Below, in pieces: positions 5,662 to 10,846 of a stretch of 10,846 bases of DNA (its first letter is position 1; every line of letters begins with the position of its first letter). Under the pieces are notes generated by a model, which was not told the origin of the DNA, ran no database searches, and saw only the letters and a list, made by a program, of their open reading frames with translations. The stretch is from Selenomonas sp. (lineage in GTDB: Bacteria > Bacillota > Negativicutes > Selenomonadales > Selenomonadaceae), in NCBI GenBank assembly GCA_003518745.1, contig DOYB01000054.1, forward strand, positions 1 through 10,846, written 5' to 3'. The position numbers and the translations under genes were made by a program.

Positions 5662-6222
5662 ATGAGCAAGCTGACATTAGAGCGCGCCAAGGAAATTCTT
5701 GGCAAACACACCACCGAAGAGCATCTCTTCACCCACGCAAAGGCCGTAAGCGCGGCAATGGGCGCCATGGCTGAATACTTCAAGGAAGACAAAGAGCATT
5801 GGGAAGCCATAGGCTATCTCCACGACGTGGACTATGAACAATACCCGGACGAGCACTGCAAGCATGTGCGGGAGCTGCTGGAGCCTGAGGGTGTCGACAA
5901 GGAGGACATAGACACGATAATCTCCCACGGCTACGGCATAACCACCGATGAAGTCGAGCCCACCACCAACTGCGCCAAAAGCCTATTTACTGTGGATGAG
6001 CTTACCGGCATAGTCCACGCCTACGGGCTTATGCGCCCTGAGGGCCTTGACGGCATGACAGTCAAAAGTCTCAAGAAAAAATTTAAGGACAAGCATTTCG
6101 CCGCCAAATGCAACCGCGACATCATCAAGCAGGGCTTTGATATGCTCGGCTTGGAAAGCGGTGTGGTCATGCAGTGCTGCATAGACGGAATGCTTGCCCA
6201 TAAAGAAGAGCTTGGTTTTTAA
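5662..6222 (+). CDS. Small HD-domain hydrolase, substrate unknown
   Basis: The 186-residue protein is a stand-alone HD-superfamily metal-dependent phosphohydrolase. The signature is in order: H25 (FTHAKAVS), H54-D55 (GYLHDVDYEQYPDEH) and D112 (FTVDELTG), with ISHGYG at 88-92 between them. It resembles the HD proteins often annotated as hydrolases or predicted nucleotidases, but the substrate cannot be deduced. No other domain or signal peptide is seen. AGGAGG sits at good spacing before the ATG. It lies 26 bases after the HD-GYP gene with no promoter or terminator between, so the two are probably one transcript. Its stop is four bases from the stop of the convergent lysA-like gene. Confidence 0.85.
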   Translation: MSKLTLERAKEILGKHTTEEHLFTHAKAVSAAMGAMAEYFKEDKEHWEAIGYLHDVDYEQYPDEHCKHVRELLEPEGVDKEDIDTIISHGYGITTDEVEPTTNCAKSLFTVDELTGIVHAYGLMRPEGLDGMTVKSLKKKFKDKHFAAKCNRDIIKQGFDMLGLESGVVMQCCIDGMLAHKEELGF

Positions 6223-6226
6223 TTTT

Positions 6227-7486
6227 CTACTTCATCATGCTTCCCGGGAACTTCAACGTGGCAAAGTAATCCTCCAGAGTTTCTGCCCGACGGATAAGCT
6301 CTATGCTGCCATCCTCCCTCAGAAGGAGTTCAGCGCTCCTGAGCTTGCCGTTGTAGTTGAATCCCATAGCATGACCGTGAGCTCCGGCATCATGTATGAT
6401 AATCACGTCGCCGATGTCGATTTTCGGCAGTTTACGGTCGATGGCAAATTTATCGTTGTTTTCACAGAGGGAGCCCGTAACGTCGTAAAGATGATCGCAG
6501 GGCTCCTTTTCCTTACCCAAAACAGTGATGTGATGATACGCGCCATACAGAGCAGGCCGCATGAGATTTGCCATACAGGAGTCAAGGCCCACATAATCCT
6601 TGTAAGTGTGCTTCTGATGCAGCACGGTGGAAACCAGCCATCCGGCAGGTCCGGTCATAGCTCGGCCGCTCTCCATGGCTATGGCGACATCGGTAAGGCC
6701 GACAGGTCCCAGAATTTCCTGGTACACCTTCTGTATGCCCTTCCCCACGAAGTCCAGGTCAACGGGTTGCTCCTCCGGACGATATGGAACGCCTATGCCG
6801 CCCCCAAGATTCACGAATTCCGGGTGTATCCCCAGCTTTTCCTTCAATTCCGCGGCAAGCTTGAACATAATAGTCGCGGTGTATATGAAGCCCTCTGAAC
6901 GCAGTTCATTGGAAATGACCATTGTATGAAGACCAAAGCGCTTTACTCCGCGCTCCTTGGCCATCCTGTAGGCCTCGAATATCTGCTCCCGAGTCAGCCC
7001 GTATTTAGCTTCCTCAGGTTTACCGATGATATCGTTGCCCTCCACAAGACTGCCGGGATTATATCTGAAGGAAAGACAGTCAGGCAGCCCCACATGCTTC
7101 TCCAAATATGGAAGATGGCTTATATCATCAAGATTGATGATTGCCCCAAGTTCCCTTGCCTTACGGAACTCATCGGCAGGGGTATCATTTGAGGTCAGCA
7201 TTATCTTTTCTCCGGTAACCCCCGCGGCCTCAGAAAGATAAAGCTCCGCAATGGAACTGCAGTCCGTCCCCGCGCCCTCCTCCTTCATAATCTCAATCAA
7301 TCGCGGATTTGGCGTGGCCTTTACCGCAAAGTGCTCGCGAAACTCAGGCGCCCATGAAAAGGCACGCTTCAATCTACGGATATTCTCCCGAATCGCGCGC
7401 TCATCATAAATATGGAAGGGCGTCGGATATTTCTTTATAACATCCAGTAACTTCTGCTTGGACATTGGAAAAAATTTTTCGGACAT
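6227..7486 (-). CDS. lysA: Diaminopimelate decarboxylase-family PLP enzyme (LysA-like)
   Basis: Fold-III PLP decarboxylases of this family convert meso-diaminopimelate to lysine. In 419 residues: the PLP lysine K56 (FAVKATPNP), H187 in GLHTMV, the phosphate-binding GGGIG at 228-232, ESGR at 272-275, the MRPALYGAYHHI block at 309-320 that is typical of DAP decarboxylases, C341-E342 from the partner subunit, and DAGAHGHAM at 366-374. The last motif is DAGAYG in classical LysA, so the usual tyrosine is His370, and CESGD reads CENND. It belongs to a divergent LysA subgroup common in anaerobic Bacillota; substrate may differ (another diamino acid), so the symbol is tentative. AGGAG precedes the ATG by eight bases. 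It is a single-gene unit with its own promoter. Confidence 0.85.
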   Translation of the reverse strand: MSEKFFPMSKQKLLDVIKKYPTPFHIYDERAIRENIRRLKRAFSWAPEFREHFAVKATPNPRLIEIMKEEGAGTDCSSIAELYLSEAAGVTGEKIMLTSNDTPADEFRKARELGAIINLDDISHLPYLEKHVGLPDCLSFRYNPGSLVEGNDIIGKPEEAKYGLTREQIFEAYRMAKERGVKRFGLHTMVISNELRSEGFIYTATIMFKLAAELKEKLGIHPEFVNLGGGIGVPYRPEEQPVDLDFVGKGIQKVYQEILGPVGLTDVAIAMESGRAMTGPAGWLVSTVLHQKHTYKDYVGLDSCMANLMRPALYGAYHHITVLGKEKEPCDHLYDVTGSLCENNDKFAIDRKLPKIDIGDVIIIHDAGAHGHAMGFNYNGKLRSAELLLREDGSIELIRRAETLEDYFATLKFPGSMMK

Positions 7487-7528
7487 ATGGATTTCTCCTA
7501 TTCACAAAATGATATAAAACACGTTATT

Positions 7529-7558
7529 ATTATAACGCTAATGTTAGGTTTTTGCCAA
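7529..7558 (-). promoter_or_regulatory. Promoter of the lysA-like gene
   Basis: TTGGCA (7553-7558), 18 bases, then a perfect TATAAT (7529-7534). The start codon is about 42 bases downstream, so the 5' leader is only some 35 bases, too short for a lysine riboswitch. Confidence 0.8.
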
Positions 7559-7619
7559 GGAGAAATATTCGCCTTTTCCCTATCAAAGACCGGCCACGAA
7601 AACAAATTAAAGGATTCAC

Positions 7620-7646
7620 ATGAACAACAAGGGTGATATAGAATGA
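7620..7646 (+). CDS. Possible 8-codon leader ORF overlapping the lipase start
   Basis: ATG at 7620 begins an eight-codon frame (MNNKGDIE) whose TGA overlaps the lipase ATG as ATGA (7643-7646). It has its own AAAGGA five bases upstream. The lipase ribosome binding site AAGGGTG lies inside it. The arrangement would permit translational coupling. It could be chance, since the frame is very short; no homology claim is possible. Confidence 0.3.
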   Translation: MNNKGDIE

Positions 7647-9010
7647 AAAGTCACGGAAGCCCCTATCGCTCCAAGCTCATAGTATCTGTATGTCTAGTCT
7701 GCGCCCTTATTACTATTGCCGCGCCAAAGGCAGAGGCCTTTGAGGATACGGCAGAAAGAGCCAGGATACGTTTGGCCTGCGCGCTGGCATCAATGGCCTC
7801 ATACCATGACGAGTTAAATGTCATGGTAGAAACAATGCTGCGCAAAAGTGGCTGGACCGCTGTTCAATACTACAAGGTATCCCCTGAGGCTGAGGCAAAG
7901 TATACCGTCTTCAGAACGGCTGAAAATGAAGCTTTCCCACCCATGATAATCCTGTCCTTCACCGGCACTGAAAGCAACATGGATACCTCCGTAGACGTAA
8001 GAATGCACAGAGTTCCCTTTGGCGGAAAATCACCTGAGGAATTCCGTCAAACAGCCGAACAGGAAAAGCATAATGGTGATACCCCCTTAGTGCATCAGGG
8101 CTTCAATGACTACATCACCGCGGCGCTGTTCAGCAAGCCGGTATCAGCCAAAGAAAGCCGCACCATGGGAGAATATATCGCGGATAGCCTGAAAGCCACC
8201 CCTGACGAAAAGCTATATATTACGGGCCACAGCCTGGGTGGGGCCGTTGCCGTGATTGCCGCGGCACGACTATCGGATATGGGCGTTGCCCCACATCAGC
8301 TGGAGGTTGTAACCTTCGGCGCCCCGGCAGTAGCCAATGAATCCTTTGCCAAGGCCTATGGGGATAAAATGCGAATCGAACGGGTCATAATGCAAGGAGA
8401 TCCGGTCAAGTACGTATTTCAGGCCATCTCCGGCGGATATGTGCAATTTGGAGAAAAAAAATACCTGCGTCCTCTGCCTGAATCAGAGCATTTCCCACAT
8501 CGTATGGTTGTCTACCTGGACAGCATTCTCAGGGATTACTACGACATCCTCCTTAAAACAGAAGCTGCCCTTCCAAAAACTGACCCGCTTACGAATCAGC
8601 CCAATATTCCCGCGAAGATTTTCGTAGCAGCCCCTATGTATGACCTCGATGATGTTTTCAAATCCTCACAGCCGTATATTGAAATGCTGCTTAAGGATGA
8701 AATCTCTTCAGAATTCGAATATACTGTATTCTCCAAAGAGGAAACCAATCTTTCAAACCTAAGTCGACTGGCAAGAGCAGCTGGCTGCGATTATGTTATG
8801 GTACAATCCCTGGAAGGAAAGCGCCAAAGGTTTTCCGAAAATGAATTCAGGCTCACCCTGTCTGAATCCATCTATGACCTTAACGGAAACCTCTTGTCTG
8901 CCTCTTCCTCCAGTACGGCCATAACAAACATGACCCCCCTTGAAGCCGCGGCTTACGTATATGAACACAACAGTGATGCCCGCGCGGATATATTCACTGC
9001 CACAAACTAG
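7643..9010 (+). CDS. Exported class 3 lipase with C-terminal accessory domain
   Basis: The 455-residue protein begins with a Sec-type signal peptide: basic residues 9-11, hydrophobic 12-27 and a likely cleavage after A-E-A at 30-32. The alpha/beta-hydrolase domain (about 35-300) is of the lipase class 3 family: ILSFTGTES at 103-111, the nucleophile S197 in GHSLGGA (195-201), FGAPAVAN at 225-232, D253 in QGDP, and H283 or H286 as catalytic histidine (EHFPHRMVVYL). Residues about 322-425 form a second domain with a beta-alpha pattern and GCDYVMVQSL, unassigned. It probably acts on acyl esters in the periplasm or outside the cell. The ATG follows AAGGGTG by seven bases. It is transcribed divergently from lysA; I could not find a convincing promoter. 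Confidence 0.88.
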   Translation: MKSHGSPYRSKLIVSVCLVCALITIAAPKAEAFEDTAERARIRLACALASMASYHDELNVMVETMLRKSGWTAVQYYKVSPEAEAKYTVFRTAENEAFPPMIILSFTGTESNMDTSVDVRMHRVPFGGKSPEEFRQTAEQEKHNGDTPLVHQGFNDYITAALFSKPVSAKESRTMGEYIADSLKATPDEKLYITGHSLGGAVAVIAAARLSDMGVAPHQLEVVTFGAPAVANESFAKAYGDKMRIERVIMQGDPVKYVFQAISGGYVQFGEKKYLRPLPESEHFPHRMVVYLDSILRDYYDILLKTEAALPKTDPLTNQPNIPAKIFVAAPMYDLDDVFKSSQPYIEMLLKDEISSEFEYTVFSKEETNLSNLSRLARAAGCDYVMVQSLEGKRQRFSENEFRLTLSESIYDLNGNLLSASSSSTAITNMTPLEAAAYVYEHNSDARADIFTATN

Positions 9011-9090
9011 AATTCACACGTTCGCTTCATAAAAGCATCAAAAGCATGCGCATTTGGAGGATACCTGTCCAATTGCATCTGACCTCCGAA

Positions 9091-9135
9091 CCTCACCCAC
9101 CGCTTAAGCGGTCCCCCCTCCCCAGAGGGGAGGGC
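9091..9135. repeat. Two-hairpin palindromic element, possibly a dispersed intergenic repeat
   Basis: A perfect 14-bp palindrome ACCGCTTAAGCGGT (9099-9112) is followed three bases later by CCCTCCCCAGAGGGGAGGG (9116-9134), a perfect eight-pair stem with a three-base loop. Two close palindromes with a C-rich lead (CCTCACCC) are the pattern of REP/BIME-like intergenic repeats. Only one copy is in the window, so its repetitive nature is not demonstrated here. Confidence 0.55.
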
Positions 9136-9241
9136 TAAGCTCCAGCCTTCATCGCACTATTATGCTAAATCCCATTACCTGTCAATGCCAAATAACGCTA
9201 CTGAATTTGTGAAACGGACGTGCTAGAATTCAGCGTTTCCC

Positions 9242-9270
9242 TTGATTAAATAGGATAGTGATAGTATAAT
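9242..9270 (+). promoter_or_regulatory. Promoter of the rodZ-like gene
   Basis: TTGATT (9242-9247), 17 bases, then a perfect TATAAT (9265-9270). The start codon is 33 bases downstream, preceded by AGGAAGG at nine bases. Confidence 0.8.
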
Positions 9271-9303
9271 GAGTGCAAACGATTTTCAGGAAGGTGTTAA
9301 AGG

Positions 9304-10149
9304 ATGCTCGGAGATACGCTAAGGAAAGCGCGTGAAGAACAAGGGCTTTCCCTGCATGATATAGAAAAAGGCACCAGTATTCGTACCCAGTATATTGATG
9401 CCATAGAACGCGGCGACTATTCGGCTCTTCCGGGAGATGTATATGCTAGGGGCTTTGTTCGTAATTATGCATCTTTCCTCAAGCTTGATGCCGCCGAATG
9501 CCTAATGCAATATAAGTCAGAAACTTCAAATGAACCTATTCCACATGAGCAGCACTCTGACGCTGCTGCCTCATCCGCGAAAAAGATGGGCTCTTCACCC
9601 CGGCACAACAGCAATAAGTCATTCTCATCGGGACAGAAATACAAAAGCCAGATGAATGACTCCCCCCGGAGGCAGAATTTTGCCCTTATCGGTCTCACCC
9701 TTGTCGTTATCATGGTTGGAGGATGGATCGCGTTTGGCAGTTCTTTCAGCACACCTGATTCGGTAAAGCCTGAAACCCCCAAAAATACAAAACCTGCCGC
9801 ATCTGTACAAACAAATCAAAATCATCATACAGCCTACGACCCAGCGACGAGTTCTGACCATCGGACCTCTTTCCATGAATCCAATGGCGATGAAATTTCT
9901 ATAGACGCGCATGTCAAAGGCAGGAGCTGGATGCAGGTCACTGTGGATGGTGAGGTTGTCTACGAAGGAATCGCGGAGGACGGGGAAACCATGTCCTGGA
10001 AAGGCAAGCAAAGCATTGCTATCTCCGCCGGAGACGCGGGCGCTGTCAGCATTACACAAAACGGCAAGCAGCTAGGCTCCATGGGAGGCGCCGGCGAGGT
10101 AGTGGAGAAGACTTATTCGAAAAATGAACCGACAAAGCGTAATGAATGA
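9304..10149 (+). CDS. rodZ: RodZ-like cytoskeletal adaptor, HTH and DUF4115
   Basis: RodZ links the MreB cytoskeleton to the cell-wall elongation complex. The 281 residues show the family architecture. Residues 1-72 form a RodZ-type helix-turn-helix domain (LGDTLRKAREEQGLSLHDIEKGTSIRTQYIDAIERGDYSALPGDVYARGFVRNYASFL), a polar Ser-rich linker runs 73-125, one membrane span is at about 126-145, and a Thr/Pro/Asn-rich periplasmic linker reaches about 195. A C-terminal beta domain of the DUF4115 type covers about 197-270 (RSWMQVTVDGEVVYEGIAEDGETMSWKGKQSIAISAGDAGAVSITQNGK). The HTH in this family contacts MreB, not DNA, in characterised members. It overlaps the next gene by eight bases, so the two form an operon. 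mreB is not in the window. Confidence 0.9.
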   Translation: MLGDTLRKAREEQGLSLHDIEKGTSIRTQYIDAIERGDYSALPGDVYARGFVRNYASFLKLDAAECLMQYKSETSNEPIPHEQHSDAAASSAKKMGSSPRHNSNKSFSSGQKYKSQMNDSPRRQNFALIGLTLVVIMVGGWIAFGSSFSTPDSVKPETPKNTKPAASVQTNQNHHTAYDPATSSDHRTSFHESNGDEISIDAHVKGRSWMQVTVDGEVVYEGIAEDGETMSWKGKQSIAISAGDAGAVSITQNGKQLGSMGGAGEVVEKTYSKNEPTKRNE

Positions 10150-10846
10150 TTTCCTTCCCGTTTCACAGAAGGATGCGAAGGAACGAGGCTGGGATGAGCT
10201 TGACTTTGTTTTCGTTTCCGGAGATGCCTATGTGGATCACCCAGGCTTTGGACCGGCAATCCTATGCCGTTTGCTCGAAAAGCACGGCTATCGGGTGGGC
10301 ATAATAGCCCAACCTGATTGGCGCACAAATACGGATTTCATGAAACTCGGGAAGCCAAGGCTGGCGTTTCTTGTATCTGCCGGCAATATGGACTCCCTGC
10401 TGAACAAGTTCACAGCCGCGAAACGTATGCGTCATCGGGATGCCTATTCTCCGGGAGGACGTTCTGGCTGCAGGCCTGAACGGGCCACGATAGTTTACTG
10501 CAACAGACTGAGAGAAACCTATCCCGATGTTCCAATCGTCATCGGCGGCATCGAGGCAAGTCTTCGCCGGCTTGCTCACTATGACTACTGGACTGATAGT
10601 GTCCGACGCTCGATACTTGTGGACAGTATGGCGGATCTCTTGGTGTTTGGGATGGGAGAACGGGCCCTGCTGGAAATCGCCGCGGAGCTTCATCGAGGCA
10701 TTCCTGTCCGGAATATACAGGATATAGGGGGCACCTGTTACAGGGTGCCCAATTTTGATTACATCTATGACTATATCAAGCTGCCTTCCTTTGATGAGGT
10801 TCGGCGTAACAAAGAGGCTTTTTCCGAGGCCTTCAAGCTGGCCTAT
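10142..10846 (+). CDS. ygiQ: YgiQ-family radical SAM protein, 3' end outside the window
   Basis: The frame runs unbroken from ATG at 10142 to the window edge (235 codons). It matches the N-terminal half of the YgiQ family: FLPVSQKDAKERGWDELDFVFVSGDAYVDHPGFGPAI (residues 4-40), GIIAQPDW near 54-61, LVSAGNMDSLLNKFTAAK near 77-94, IVIGGIEASLRRLAHYDYWTD near 132-152, and LVFGMGERALLEIA near 166-179. The CxxxCxxC iron-sulfur motif of the radical SAM domain is expected further on and is not visible. Reaction and substrate of the family are unknown. The start overlaps the rodZ stop by eight bases; an in-frame ATG at 10124 would add six residues. Neither start has a strong ribosome binding site, so coupled translation is likely. 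Confidence 0.92.
   Translation, partial: MNDFLPVSQKDAKERGWDELDFVFVSGDAYVDHPGFGPAILCRLLEKHGYRVGIIAQPDWRTNTDFMKLGKPRLAFLVSAGNMDSLLNKFTAAKRMRHRDAYSPGGRSGCRPERATIVYCNRLRETYPDVPIVIGGIEASLRRLAHYDYWTDSVRRSILVDSMADLLVFGMGERALLEIAAELHRGIPVRNIQDIGGTCYRVPNFDYIYDYIKLPSFDEVRRNKEAFSEAFKLAY

Larger units (their letters stand above)
9011..9303 (+). other. Intergenic region between lipase and rodZ-like gene
   Basis: This 293-base gap has no convincing gene. It holds a two-hairpin repeat-like element (9091-9135) and, at its right end, the promoter of the rodZ-like gene. A pair GGAGG (about 9057-9061) and CCTCC (about 9083-9087) flanks CAATTG and may be part of the same element. No T-rich run follows the hairpins, so they are not a standard terminator. 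Confidence 0.7.

Noticed and set aside
6194..6898. 234-codon open frame on the + strand
   Set aside because: It is antisense to the lysA-like gene; the product shows no plausible domain order and the start lies inside the HD hydrolase gene.
7487..7528. Lysine riboswitch or T-box ahead of the lysA-like gene
   Set aside because: The promoter leaves a leader of only about 35 bases before the start codon, far too short for either element.
9116..9134. Terminator for the lipase gene
   Set aside because: The hairpin is strong but is followed by CTAAGCTCC with no T-run on either strand, so it is not a standard Rho-independent terminator.

Overview
The window looks like a chromosomal segment from a low-to-mid GC Bacillota bacterium. 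CtsR, the order rpmG-secE-nusG-rplK-rplA-rplJ-rplL, an L10 leader with attenuator, strong AGGAGG-type ribosome binding sites and canonical sigma-A promoters all point that way. The sequence style (a LysA-like enzyme of the CENND/DAGAH subtype, an HD-GYP protein, a RodZ homologue and a secreted lipase) would fit a Negativicutes/Selenomonadales-type organism, but that finer placement is inference. I see no insertion sequence, prophage, CRISPR array or plasmid gene.

The left half (1-4400) is transcribed leftwards. A promoter at 4370-4398 drives a three-tRNA operon (fMet, Thr-GGU, elongator Met) that ends at a hairpin terminator. A second promoter at 3997-4025 then drives rpmG, secE, nusG, rplK and rplA. 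A probable L1-binding hairpin lies between rplK and rplA. An L10 leader plus attenuator precedes rplJ-rplL, and a long-stem terminator closes the operon. The expected next gene, rpoB, is not there. Instead ctsR follows, the repressor of class III heat-shock (Clp protease) genes, with its own promoter overlapped by two pairs of CtsR-like heptads. It is probably the first gene of a clp operon that continues beyond coordinate 1.

The middle (4426-7560) starts with a rightward pair: an HD-GYP phosphodiesterase of the c-di-GMP type and a small HD-domain hydrolase, 26 bases apart. They converge, with only four bases between stop codons, on a leftward gene for a fold-III PLP decarboxylase of the LysA family.

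The right part (7600-10846) is rightward. It holds an exported class 3 lipase with an extra unassigned C-terminal domain, preceded by a possible 8-codon leader ORF, then a 293-base spacer with a two-hairpin repeat-like element. A promoter then leads into a rodZ-like gene for a cell-shape membrane protein, which overlaps the start of a YgiQ-family radical SAM gene that is cut by the window end.

Most of the window is recognisable housekeeping sequence. The items most worth a second look are the 8-bp-period CtsR operator pairs and the altered glycine loop of CtsR, the broken rplL-rpoB linkage, the lipase C-terminal domain, the HD-GYP/HD pair, and the two-hairpin repeat.
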